Assembly: GCA_001466705.2 (NCBI GenBank)
Contig: LATX02000218.1
Span: 62,001 to 126,000 of the forward strand
Source of the DNA: Moniliophthora roreri
Taxonomy: Eukaryota > Basidiomycota > Agaricomycetes > Agaricales > Marasmiaceae
Length of the DNA: 64,000 bases
Direction: 5' to 3'
Below are positions 48,681 to 60,171 of the stretch, one piece after another. The position numbers and the translations under genes were made by a program. The notes under the pieces were generated by a model. It searched no databases, was not told the DNA's origin, and saw only the letters and a list, made by a program, of their open reading frames with translations. The stretch's first letter is position 1. Each line of letters begins with the position of its first letter.

Positions 48681-50173
48681 ATGCCTAATCTAGGTAAGAG
48701 CTATGTTCTAACCTTTTAATCTGTCTCTCACTAAGCACCACTGGTCAGATTGCGGCACCCTACCGCTCGAGATTGTACAAGAAATCATTAAATGGAACGC
48801 TGACTACACAAATGCTGTTCGAGCTTCCTCCCTCGTTTCGCGACTATGGCGTGAAGCATCCCTGAAGTTTCTCTTTCGCGATATAGCATTTCGCGACAAG
48901 CGTCAGTTGGATGGTTGGGATCGATGGCTGAAAGGTTCACCCCAAATTGTCCAGGCTGTCCGGCGAGTGCAGTTCTTCCCTTCATGCCTAGCGCCCCAAG
49001 ATACACTTCCTCACCTTCCTTCCATGACTGTCATGCCTGGTGTCACAGATCTCGAGTGGTGCTTTTACTCCCCCACTAGAATGTTCCCAGAGTCAGACTT
49101 GGTTCAATTCCTACACAATTTTCCTAGTTTGCGAAGCGTCACCCTAGCTTCTGAATTCGCAGATTTGGGGTCTCTGAAAACATTTCTTGGTGCCTGCGGA
49201 CCGAATGTCGCAACCCTGGAGTTGCAAGAAGGGCTGACGTGTCTTTCAAAGCATGGCGGTACAAAGAAAGCAGCGCAAAAGGGCTCGAACTGTTCCAAGT
49301 CCCCCAACGCTCTCGATTTACCGAAACTGGAACACCTAGTCATAGGCTCAGAGAGGTCATTTTTCGATTGGGTATACAAGGATCTCTTCACACCCTCCGT
49401 ATTCAGGCAACTTCATTCATTAACGATTGAATCTGAAGCCTTCACCCTGCCAACGCTTAACCAAATTTTCGAAGCGTGTTCGCCTACACTTTTACAACTC
49501 ACGATAGATCCTACCAACAAAACTTTGTCCAGTAGGTCTTCAACGTGGCCAGATTATAACTTTCTCTGAAACGTTATGATCATGCAGATGACGGCATTTC
49601 ACTTCGCCCACTTCCCGAGATGTTTTCTCCAATCCAGGCCCTAACCAAATTGACGATTGGCCTTTTTTATTTTGGCGGCACCTGGGAGCCCGAGAACGTC
49701 CTCGATTGGGCTTGCGCGTTTCTTGAAGTGTTCCAGGCTAAAAACCTTGCCACTCTGGAATTTCTCTGTTATGCAGCAGAACCCATGGATGTGACAGAGG
49801 TACTGGAGGACTACGATTGGGGACCCTTGGTAACGCTCGTACGCAAGAACTACAAGAACGTACAAGAGCTGGTTTTGTGGATTACCATGGAAATGGATTT
49901 CGGGAGAAGGGCAAGGGCGAGTTTGGAGCAACAAGCAAGAGCTAGCGGGCTTTCGAAGTTTGTAGGAGAAGGAAAGCGTCTCAACGTGAAATGGAGTGCG
50001 TTGTCACCACTGCTCTTCTCTGACCTTTGTTGCTGACATTGCACAATAGCTGTGGAAAATCCTTCGTGGGGTTCGTACTCTGATGATGGCTTTTCGGAGG
50101 ACGATGGGGAGGACACGAACGACAATTCAAAGGAAGAGGACATCAGCGACGGCTCACCAGAAGAGGGCTACTA
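48681..50173 (+). CDS. F-box-like protein with acidic tail, 13-nt first exon
   Basis: The ATG at 48681 is in a 13-nt exon (MPNL plus one base) followed by GTAAGA. The acceptor at 48748 gives DCGTLPLEIVQEIIKWNADY and SLVSRLWREASLKFLFRDIA. The leucine-rich body includes MPGVTDLEWCFYSPTRMFPE, FLGACGPNVATLELQEGL and SERSFFDWVYKDLFTPS. Intron 2 (about 49528-49587) joins to NDGISLRPLPEMFSPIQALT; exon 3 contains MEMDFGRRARASLEQQA. Intron 3 precedes VENPSWGSYSDDGFSEDDGE and an acidic end ending SPEEGY at 50173. All introns are phase 1. The gene is intact and is the best template for the neighbouring tandem copy. Confidence 0.85.
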
Positions 50174-50375
50174 GTTTTTGGGCGCGCCTATTATTCATCA
50201 GTTCAATAATATATCTTGAAGGTTTACATGGTAGCACAAAGACAAATGTGCGCGATAATTAGTAATATAGAGAGCAGTATCGATACAAACATGTACATAA
50301 CGTTGAGTTCTAGCGTCATCGGTGCTTTAATACGATGTGCAGAGCGTTCGAGAAAAGCGCCTTCCTTTCACTTTC

Positions 50376-51797
50376 ATGATGGCTTCACGGCTACAGTGGG
50401 GGCATGATTCTAGTAGGAGTTCTTTCCAGAATTCTTTAATTCTTTCAATGTGTTGCTAACTCAGTAACGGTCAGATTATGGCACCCTTCCTCTCGAAATC
50501 GTACAAGAGATCATCAAATGGAACTCCGACGATAGAAACGACCTTCGAGCCTACTCCTTCGTCTCACGAATATGGCGTGAAGCATCTTTGCAGTTCTTGT
50601 TTTATGACATAACCTTCACCGATGAACGTCAGCTGGAAGGTTGGAACCGGCGACTAAGGCATTCTACCCATATCGTCAAGTCTGTCCGACGAATGCGCTT
50701 CTGGCCATCCCCCGTCGCCAGCAACCCACTACCGTACCTCCCCTCCATAGATGAAATGCCTGGAGTCACAGATATCGAATGGGACTCTCACACCCCGACA
50801 CGAATAACCCCATCCTTGATCCAATTCCTTCGCAACTTTAGCAACCTGCGTCGGGTCACACTAGCCTCTGAATTTGCAGATGTGGAGTCCCTCCGAATGT
50901 TTCTGGGTGCTTGCGGCTCAAATATCACAACGCTTGTTTTAGAAGAAGGGGTGAGATGCAGGTCAAAGAGCACGACTAGTAGGACAACGAAGGCGTTGAA
51001 TAAATGGAGCAGATCCAAGCCCTTTCCACAGTTTGATTTATCGAAGCTGAAACACTTCTCCATACGCTCAGAGAGGACATTCTTCGATTGGGTCTATGAT
51101 GATCCTCTTTTGGCATCGATGCCACTGCACCTTCATTCGCTCACGATCGAATCAGAGGCATTCTCGGTGCCAACACTTTGCCGGCTCATTGACACATTCT
51201 CAGCCACGCTCTCACATCTCACCTTAGATCCCACCGATACTTACAAGACTATATTCAGTGAGTCTCTTGTTTGAAAAGCTATGCGATTTGTTGACGTGTT
51301 TACCTGTTTAGGTGGCAGGGAAGAAAGCATAGCACTTCGACCTCTTCCTTCGTCTCTTTCTCCACTGCAAGCCTTGCGAACGTTGACCCTCGGCCTCATC
51401 TTCTTCGGTGACCACTTCGAGCCGCACTCTGCCCTCAACTGGGTTTGCGACTCTCTGGAAGTTTTTCGGGCCGACAATCTCGTCGTCCTTGAGCTCTTTT
51501 GTTATGCATCAGAGCCCAAGGAAATGACAGATGTCTTGCAGAAGTATAATTGGGTACCTTTCGTAGCGCTCATTCAGAGGAAGTATAAGAGCGTCCAGGA
51601 TTTAGTTCTGTGGATCACTATGGAGATGGATTTTGGAAGAAGAGAAAGGTCGAGCTTGGAGCAACAGGTACACGAAAGCCAGCTGTCAAAGTTTGCCGGT
51701 CATGGAAAGCAACTCGACGTGAAATGGAGTGGGTACTCGAAGCTGCTACTCTCATGTTGAATGACACTGCACTACAGCTATTGAGAATCCTTCGTGA
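50376..51797 (+). CDS. F-box-like protein, tandem copy lacking the acidic tail (premature TGA)
   Basis: A 37-nt first exon (50376-50412, MMASRLQWGHDS) joined to 50475 gives NYGTLPLEIVQEIIKWNSDD and SFVSRIWREASLQFLFYDI. The body parallels the previous gene (MPGVTDIEWDSHTPTRITPS, FLGACGSNITTLVLEEGV, SERTFFDWVYDDPL). Intron 2 is 51258-51311; exon 3 has ALRPLPSSLSPLQALRTLTL and MEMDFGRRERSSLEQQV. After intron 3 the last exon reads TIENPS then TGA at 51795-51797, exactly where relatives encode Trp in the ENPSW motif. The protein is otherwise complete and loses only the acidic tail, so I keep it as a CDS. Confidence 0.78.
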
Positions 51798-52109
51798 GAT
51801 TCTTACTCTCATCACGACGGTTCATTGGAGGAAAATGTCTAGGGAGGACACATTATGAGGATAACTAAGTTGAGCTCTGGGGTAAGTAAAACGTCATTAA
51901 ATACAAGATGTCACGATACAAGTAGTCCAAGAACATGTACATCGATAGCACAATACTAGGATGCTGGGTAGCACAGAGACAGGAATATTATCGATACAGC
52001 CATGCAATAATACAGAATACAGTGTTGAAGCTCCAACAAGTTGGTATCGTGAAAAGTGAGATTGGTAAAATAGACGATAAATGGAGAAATTCAGCTGAGA
52101 TGATGAAGG
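51798..52109. other. Untranslated remnant of the acidic-tail exon and intergenic DNA
   Basis: Bases 51798 to about 51870 still encode a diverged form of the family tail (DSYSHHDGSLEENV) beyond the premature stop. The rest is intergenic before the convergent Smr-domain gene. Confidence 0.5.
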
Positions 52110-54450
52110 TCATGTATTCTTCTTGCCCTTTACGACAAGCCCGCCATCCCAAGACGTGACGTGCCATCCGTCTTCCACGAGTGCCTTTCGAAGAGCCGGT
52201 TTCAGGACGCTGACTTGCCCGGCCGAATGAGTTCCACGTCCGGTGATGATCTTCAACGGCTTGGCTGTAGACAGAACGTGGTATCGTCAGGAAACGGTAG
52301 TAACAGTGTAACAGAGAGGTCCTACAAGGGGAGCATGACATTGCTTGCAGATTTTCCTTGACGATTTGTGTGCCCTCAGCGACGGTGGTGCCGTGAAGAT
52401 CGATGGTGTCGCGCTCAGAGGATGCAAGTCTACGATGACGAAGGGAGTTAGAAGGGTAAATGATCAAGCAAACGCGACCCACATACCTTTTAGATTCAAC
52501 CATAATCCTCGCCGCATCCAGCGAATCCTTCTTGGCCATTTCCTGGAATTCTCTCGCCTGATCAACGCACGTCATGAAGGGAAGAGATAAAAGTAGCAAA
52601 AGAATTGCAGCAACCCATTAGCAAAACCATCCGACCCAACGAAGATATGAGATACGAAATACGACCGACCCTTTCCGCGAAATACAACGCCACCTCGCCA
52701 CCTCTGGTTTTTCGGTTCCCCCGCTGCCACATCTTCGAAGCTTCCCGTAGCATTTCATTCCTTCTCCTCAAGCTTTCCGCGACCCTCTGCCGATAGTTCA
52801 CTTCGCCGCCACCCCTTATCAATTCCCGAACATCTCCCTTACCACCTTTACCAATGCCATTCCCATTGCCAGCTACTTTCATCCTCGCTTTGACCGTCTT
52901 CATGCCGTTCACATCACGCTCGTAAGCAGGTATATGAGCTGCAAGTGGATGTGCTGTCCGCTTATAAGGTGTTTTCCGCTTTACCGCTTGCCACTGGTAT
53001 GGACTCGGTTTATTCTTCGAACCGGGTATATTTTGGGTATCTTTAGAACCATTACTGTTCCTAGGTAGAGGCGGCGGTGGGGCCGGTGGCGGACCATCAG
53101 GAAGCTTCGCTATTGTAGGTGTCTTTTGAACACCAGACTTGGCCGAAGGTGACGCAATAAGGGGTCGACCCCAAGCATTTGGTATCTCTCTTGTTGGTGT
53201 TGGCGGTTGGGTGTGGTATACACCCATTTCGAGGTAGCTCTCGTTATCATCAGCCAACTCTTGGAGTAATTGGACAAGATCTAGCGCATCATCTGCACGA
53301 TCCTGTGTAGCATTCAACGCGAGCTCGGCATCTGAAATCAGACGAGATCGAGCTTGAGAATCGAGGTACTCTGCACTTGGGAGGAGAACCTCAAGCATGC
53401 TGATAAGAGCAAGGTCATGAAGGCGCTCTTGGTCTGTGTCGGAGTCCATCACTGATGATGATGACGATGAAGACGATTGCGAAGCAGAAGATGCGGGGGT
53501 AATCTGGGGCCGGGTTTGTGCCTTCACGATGGACTGTAAGGCAGTGAGGACTGCTTCGTAGGGGGTCGCATAGTCAGGGGAGTGAAAGTAAGGTTGGAAG
53601 AACGAGGGACTATGTGTCGGAAGCAGGGTTGCGAGGTGCGCGGATATTGACGAAACTTGCGTCCATGGATCGGGAGCAGCTGCAGATCTCGTTATAGTAT
53701 CGAGACTGTTGCTTCGAGGATATGACGGTCGAACGTGCTGTTGCTGGCGAATGTCCGTGATCGTCGTTTTCTTGGGTTTGGACTTTTTCTTCTCAGCGGT
53801 ATTTTTTTTCTTTGTCTTTCTGTTTCCGACCTTCTCCCAGCTGTCCTCTAAAGATACCCCCAAACCAATGCCATCCTCGTCGTCAAGCCCATTCAAGCCA
53901 CGCTCCTCTAGCTCCCTTATGGATTCCTCTGTTAGAATGCCGGCGATAAGTTCCCACATATCAAAGTCCTTTTCTCGACCAGTCTGGATGCTGATTTCTT
54001 CGCTGGCATCAACAAGGGCCTTTTGGAGCCGTTCGCTCGAGATATGAGGTAGAGCAGCTTGCAGGAAATTAAGCGGAGAGCTGATTGAATGGTGCTCGGA
54101 TCCAATCGAAGAATTAGATGTAGCGGATGTGCTATAGTCTCCCTGATTGAGACTTGGAGCACTGAGGCTGCATGTATCATCGGTGATGGTGGGATTCAGG
54201 GAATCTGAGAATTGCTCAGCCAACTCTGCTTCGGCCGCCAATGCCTTGAGTGTCGCGCGAGTTCGATCTATTTGTTCCCGTGGTGGATCATCGCTGTCGA
54301 TATCGAGGAGTATGGCTGCTACAAGTGTAGAATCTAGGGGCGGACAAAATTCCTTCTGTTCTTCAGTTCGTCAGCAATCATGAATGCCTCAGGGGAAATA
54401 ACTTGGTCCCATACCTGGAAAATGTCAAATATCGTTGAGGTAGATCCCAT
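52110..54450 (-). CDS. Smr-domain protein with DUF1771 (Cue2-like)
   Basis: The start at 54450 (MGSTSTIFDIFQ) and a short intron lead to KEFCPPLDSTLVAAILLDID. Blocks that follow are FLQAALPHISSERLQKALVD (a possible ubiquitin-binding CUE-like helix pair), a long low-complexity region with a Pro run (PPPAPPPPLP), the DUF1771 region (YRQRVAESLRRRNEMLREAS, then FQEMAKKDSLDAARIMVESK), and the Smr domain. The Smr domain has TIDLHGTTVAEGTQIVKENL and, after an intron, IITGRGTHSAGQVSVLKPAL, with a final GGLVVKGKKNT at 52110. The two Smr motifs (LDxH-type and TGxG-type) are intact. Cue2 in yeast is an endonuclease that cleaves mRNA at collided ribosomes (no-go decay); that role here is inferred from domain layout. 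Confidence 0.85.
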
Positions 54451-54675
54451 GTCTGCGTAGCTAGAGAGTAATACCAGGTATACAGCGTAACAAGATAAGA
54501 GTTGTAAAAGTCAGGGACTCGAGCGAGGACTGGTCATTGTTGGTCATTGCTGACTATGTGACACCGGCACGTTCTGCCGGCAATGGGCACTGCCACTTTG
54601 TCCACAACATTGTCTCTGACGGTGAACGCGACATCGACGCGTAAAATATGCCTTTCCCCCCTTCCACATAGCATC

Positions 54676-56137
54676 ATGGCGAAAAAAAAGACATTTATAA
54701 AACCTTATACTCAACTCGGTATGTATATTCACTTCCCCTTCATTGGAATATACATTAACCATTGCAATTCTCTCCGAACAGATATACCGCAGCTTCCTCA
54801 AGAGATAATTTCGGAAATTATCAAGTGGAATGCTGAATTGGGCAACAACGAACTATATGCCTACTCCCTTGTCTCGAAGGCATGGCTCGCATCTGCAAGG
54901 CGATTTTTATTTCGTAGCGCCCAGTTTTGCGGTACGGACAGCTTCAGGACTTGGGAACGCCTGTTCAAGTCCTCACCCGAAATCTCAACATTCATCCGCA
55001 CTGTGTGGGTGACTCCATCGTCCGTCTACAACTGGGAGGATGTCGGGCTTCGTTTATTACCTGGTGTCACAGAGATCGAGTGGTTGTCTGGGATAAGCCA
55101 GAGCGCTACCAGGGCGACAGAGAGCATTAGAGAATTTCTGCGCCGCTTTCCGAATGTCAAAAGAGTTTGCGTTGGAGCACAGTTCGAAGATGTCCAGCAC
55201 TTGAAAGCATTCTTAGGCTATTGCGGACCGGGGATCAAGGAACTGCTGTTGGAGGATGAATTACGATTCGTCCACACAACCACACCCTCACCTGATGCTC
55301 CTCTTGCCATCGATATTTCCCGCTTCAACTTGGCGGACCTCGAGTATCTGGATATTTGGTCTCGGGGAGGTTCTGACTTCGACTGGGTTTATCGTGAACT
55401 CATTCATGGCCGTGCACCTAATCTTCGTTCGCTCAAGGTAGCTAATCAAGGAGTCAGCCTTCCCGTTCTCTGTCTACTCTTGAAAGAGGTCTCTCCAATG
55501 CTAACACATCTGAACATCGGCCCAGGAACGTTAGCTTGGAAAAGCAAAGGTAAAACCAAGTCATTAAATTTCATTTCATTAATAAGAAACTCATCTTTAA
55601 CTATGCAGGCGGTTATACGAATCTTCGTCCTCTCCCGTCCCCTGATCCGTTTCCCCTGCTTCCCAAACTCCGTGTCCTCACTATCGATACCATATTTCTT
55701 AACCACGGGCCGATGGAAGTCCTGAATTGGATAGCTTCCGATTTTCTTGCAGTCTTCCAAGCGCCTTTACTCACCACATTCGAAATATGTTTCTTCGCTC
55801 GCTCTCCCCACGAGACCATCGACATTTCCGAATGTTACTATTGGAAACCATTGTTAACGGCTATCACAGGGAAGTTCGCATTTCTCAGCGAACTTACCAT
55901 ATGCTTCTGGATGGAAATGGAGTTTGGCTGGAAATGGAGGGCAAAGTTGGAAGCCCTTGTTCAAAGATATGTTTATTCACCTTCGGTTTTAGGGACGCGA
56001 ACCGTCAGGGTGAAATGGGGTGCGTTGCATATACATATAATATTTGTAGTACCTCACAACTGAATAATGTCGTAACAGAAATCGATGATCCCGATCAAGC
56101 GCCTTATCCCGAGGATCCAACTTCCGAGGGTGAATGA
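54676..56137 (+). CDS. F-box-like protein with short acidic tail
   Basis: Exons: 54676-54718 (MAKKKTFIKPYTQL), 54782 to about 55550, from about 55607, and a last exon ending at 56137. Joined, they give DIPQLPQEIISEIIKWNAEL and SLVSKAWLASARRFLFRSAQ (F-box region). The body follows (LPGVTEIEWLSGISQS, FLRRFPNVKRVCVGAQF, LKAFLGYCGPGIKELLLEDE, SDFDWVYRELIHG). Exon 3 reads GGYTNLRPLPSPDPFPLLPK and MEMEFGWKWRAKLEALVQ. The final exon is EIDDPDQAPYPEDPTSEGE. All introns are phase 1. The first exon is the longest and most basic of the family here (five Lys), which may serve as a nuclear signal; that is a guess. Confidence 0.84.
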
Positions 56138-56479
56138 ATGTACCTACGACCCCAGGGCCCCAACCGCCTCGCTTATTGAAGAGCTTCAATCTGAAGCAAT
56201 GTACATAGTACGTCCACGCACCGATACGCACCAGCACTGATCGATACAACCGACTACCAGCTACATGACATGACGGATGCAGCAGTGATCAGAGCATCAG
56301 CATAACTGCAGCGCTTCGCACAATCTTGAATACAGTTCTTTTACTTGCACTACTCCTTGAATGTCGTATACTCTGAAAATTTTGTGTAGAGAATAGAACG
56401 TGGTGCAAACATCATAACCGGTCTTAAAGCGTCTGAAGAGCATTTATTATGTAAGGGCAAACACGGAATGCAACATCCA
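56138..56479. other. Intergenic stretch, no gene seen
   Basis: Lies between the 3' ends of the intact gene and a broken minus-strand relative. No coding region supported. Confidence 0.35.
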
Positions 56480-57724
56480 ACTCACTCCAATCCACTGCGA
56501 CCTTTTGCCCACCAAAGATAGAGGAAGGTATGTACTGTTCTACCTTTGACTCGATTTCCGCCACTCCTCGCACTGAGCTTCACTTCCTCATTGACGTCGA
56601 AAAGTAAACCCAGCTCGTTGACTTTCGGGTATTTCTCTATGATGAGAGTGGTAGGAGGCTTCTAGGGATAATTTTGCAGGAAGGCATCCAGATTCCCTAC
56701 GCTACCGACTCGGAGGGACAACTGGAAGCATATAAGTTCGTCTGCACGGAAGGCTGCGATGAAATTGCAAACCCAGTTAAAAGTGGCAACAACTTCATGT
56801 TCTTCGTCAAGATAGATCGTTGCAATTGGTAGCAGCTCTAGCCCGTGCATGAAGGGGAGGGTTGGAGGGAGACACCGAGAGACAGTCCCAGACTGTTGGT
56901 ACGAAGTTAGAAGCTTGTCTGTATAGAAAAATGCTGTCCCCATACTTACACCTTTCAAAGGGTCCATGGAGAGTTCCTTGAGGGTACAGGTATTGTACTT
57001 CAGAAGGCGACATAACACAGGACAGGAAAACTAGAGAAGAGCCGCCTGCGTCGGCACATGAAGCTGGCTCGTGATGCCTGTCGATATTTTGCTGCATTTC
57101 CGCTGCTACGTGAATAAAGGGAGGAGACCTGTCGAGCTAGGTAATGTCACCGATCTGATTGTTAAAGAGTGAAGATTAATGGGAGCGCCGTATTGTCCGT
57201 GATCCAGTCGACGAATGAATGATATAACGGACAAGTCCTCGAGCTGTGATATATCAATTTCGGCGGGCTGCCATTCCGCCGCAGTATATTCGAACTCGTT
57301 GGAGGAATGCAATCGTCTTATCCTATTACCACAACATCCCAGAAAGGCTTCACATGCTTTATTATCCACAAATCTAGAGTAGATTCGTACTGTGCGTAGA
57401 CTTAGAAAGGACCGTAGAAATGTGACGACTTCTGATGACAATTCAACTATCCAAGGAGGCTCAAGACCATATCATTATGGGATCCAGTCCAACTGTGACG
57501 GTAGGCATCGTTGGTAGAGAGATGAGGCCTTACAATGGATCCTCCGATGGCACAAACGACACGCTACGTACGTATTGTACGATATCAGGAGAAAATTGGA
57601 AAAGGTCTTTCCAATGAGAGAAGCCGTGTTTGGAACTGAATTCAGCTCTAGAGAAGACATTGAGAAAAGGACGAGAAGCTGCCTGCCGCAGTCTTGATCT
57701 CGTCGTCGACGTTCCATATGCCAA
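56480..57724 (-). pseudogene. F-box-like pseudogene
   Basis: Remnants of the local family in minus orientation: HWKDLFQFSPDIVQYVRSVS, LISLPTMPTVTVGL, EVVTFLRSFLSLRTVRIYSR, AFLGCCGNRIRRLHSSNEF, IDISQLEDLSVISFI, YNTCTLKELSMDPLKG, CLPPTLPFMHGLELLPIATI, and after an in-frame stop IIEKYPKVNELGLLF. The F-box start (LPxEIVxEIVKWN) is missing. Frames change between blocks and stops occur. The copy is therefore both 5'-truncated and interrupted. Confidence 0.7.
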
Positions 57725-58420
57725 TATTCATCAAGATTTCAACAGGAAAATAGAGTTTGGGAAGGTTGATGATTGAGGTTGCTGCACAGATGCACTCACG
57801 AGGTCAGTCCTGGCTGCTTGATATCAGGTGTCACCTGCGACGTACCATCCAACCCTATCAGATCCGGTGACGGATTCCTGTGTCTCGATCCAATGTGTTG
57901 AGCAGAAAAGGCGAATTTGGGATGAATGGCGAGCAAGTGTCAGTATGTTAGAATGACAACGATGGCTCAAGGAAGGCTCATGGAGCGTTTCACCGGAATG
58001 GTCTCCGAAATCGGCGGCGGCGGCCACTCCAAGCACATGCTTCCTGTCTTCAACCAACATGATCCTCACTCAACATCAAAAATAAATAAAGGTGCTCGAT
58101 TAGAGAAGTAATGGTTTCTGCTCACTCTTAGTTTTATTCAGTTGGACCTGATATGTTAGTACACTTGCATAGATTTTATCGAGACTCGACTAACCGGGTC
58201 GCCTCCACAGAGCCCTCCAGTACACGATTACGTGAGGAATAATATCTGCATACTCTTCACAGCTGTTTATGGCTGAAATATGTCTGCTTGGTCATCCCAA
58301 TTGCGCACCCAATGAGTAAGTAGTCAGAATCCTCTCAAACATATAAAGGCGGGACGACACCAACGGTTATGGCACACAAGTTGTCTAAAAAAGCCCCTCG
58401 AGCTCTTCTTCGTCGACGAA
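57725..58420. other. Intergenic stretch, no gene seen
   Basis: No gene supported. CpG dinucleotides are still frequent here, unlike the DNA that follows from about 58.5 kb. Confidence 0.35.
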
Positions 58421-59335
58421 ATGGCATTCACGCCTGCACCTGCACCGCCCACCAAACTTGGCATATACGGTGTTCTCTCCCCTTGTGCCGGTGTGCATCT
58501 CTCACCTCTGGCTCTTGGAGCTGCAAGTATTGGAGACAAATGGGATTTGTTGGGCTCCATGAACAAGGAAGCTGCTTTAAGCTGCTAGATGCGTATTACA
58601 ATATGGGAGGCAATTTTATTGACACCACCAATGCCTAGTAAATCTTCTAGCGTTCGAATGACTGGTAAACCAACGTTGATTATTTATACAGTCAAGAAGA
58701 ATCCTTGGAAGAGTTCATTGGAGAATGGGCTGAAAAGAGAGGTATTTGAGACCAATTGTTTATTGCAACCAAGGTAGGATATGAAATCTGGTCTGTTTTT
58801 GGTGCTGATATGGCTTTTGCAGTATACTACTTTATACAAGAAATCGGACCCAAACATTGGCCAAAAGGTCCACTACTTTGGCAACAACATGAAAAGTCTT
58901 CATCTTAGTGTCGAAGCTAGTCTGAGGAAGCTTCGTACATCTTATAGTGACCTGCTTTATGTGCATTGGTGGGACTGGGACACCTCCGTTGAAGAGGTTA
59001 TGGATGCACTGCACACCTTAGTCCTCAACTGCAAAGTGCTTTACTTGGTGAATTGAAGATTAAACTTGTTTGTAATTTCAAGTTGATCCTCTGATCAGGG
59101 AATCTTGGATACCTCAGCATGGATCATCTCACAAGCCAACCTGTATGCAAAAGCCTATGGTAAAACACCATTTGTCATCTACCAAGGCAAATGGAGTGTC
59201 CTGGACTGCTCCTTTGAATGAGATATTATCCTGATGGCCTGTTCTCTTGGTTTGGCATTGGCTCCATACGGTGATGTGCCCAATTTTGGTCTAGATGCAA
59301 AATTGTGCACTTTTCACGTCAAATACTAGAAAAAG
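58421..59335 (+). pseudogene. Aldo/keto reductase (aryl-alcohol-dehydrogenase type) pseudogene
   Basis: The ATG at 58421 starts [20 protein letters not shown] and [20 protein letters not shown]. Later pieces in several frames are AYYNMGGNFIDTTNA (the AKR strand with catalytic Asp), LYKKSDPNIGQKVHYFGNN, LRKLRTSYSDLLYVHWWDWD, TSAWIISQANLYAKAYGKTP and IILMACSLGLALAP. TGA codons interrupt at 58747-58749 (after KRGI) and 59219-59221 (after CSFE), both at sites where family members usually have Arg. The order matches fungal aryl-alcohol dehydrogenases that help degrade lignin-derived aldehydes. The C-terminus is lost. The 3' half is CpG-poor like the retrotransposon next to it. Confidence 0.8.
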
Positions 59336-60162
59336 AGCCCAGAAGTATGTATGATATTCACATGACTTGCTGACCCACAAGCTCTAATATGGCGCCTAAG
59401 CTTTAAGCACCAGGTCTAATAAGTCTAATAATTGACACTGTAACACAATCTAGAGGAGGATAGTAGTCTATACTAGCCCCCTACATTACAGTGAAGCATT
59501 GCTGTGAGGGTCCTTGGTCAATAAAACAGGCCAGAAACCACTAATTCCAAATGCAAAGGAATAGATATCAGTGGGATCCACAGTCTAAGTGCACTAGATT
59601 GTTCGTTTTGCGATCACATTGCATGATAATGTGTCAATAGACTTAAAACCTAATTATTACTATCGATAACTAGTACATGGTTAGAACTTGTTCCTACATG
59701 GAGCTTTGAAGACACTCATGTGGATATGACAGCCTTTCCAGGTGTACACGGAACGACTGATAGGCAACGAGTATGCCGGAAATTGCGAATGACTCACAAG
59801 ATCGTACACGGGATGGGAGGAGATTGAATACGGCAGATGTCTAGACTGTGACATCCACCAATCCAATGGTAGGAAGCAGCTACACGGAAGTGAACTGGTG
59901 GAAGGGGAAACATACCTGCATATACAGCTGGTCCAGAACCTGTGGCTACATGGAAGTAGCTACATGGAAGGATCATATGACCCAGCGACGCTCTGCACAG
60001 GGTCCAAAACCCAATAAATTGACTGTTTGGTCACCAAATATACCCAATATACCTAATTGCTACACAGAATCAAACTTTTAGGCACAAATGCATATGATTT
60101 ATACTATAAACTAAACACACTCATTTTATCTTTTATTTTGTTATTTTCCAATTATTATTCTG

Positions 60163-60171
60163 TATATAAAG
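60163..60171 (+). promoter_or_regulatory. TATA box candidate within the LTR
   Basis: TATATAAAG lies about 590 bases before the proposed LTR end, followed by GAGCTGTACTTG. It could be the core promoter of the element's RNA. Another TATA-like run occurs near 60317. Confidence 0.35.

Noticed and set aside
53440..53500. Trinucleotide-like gatgatgatgac run as a microsatellite
   Set aside because: It is a coding Ser run in the disordered part of the Smr-domain protein and short.
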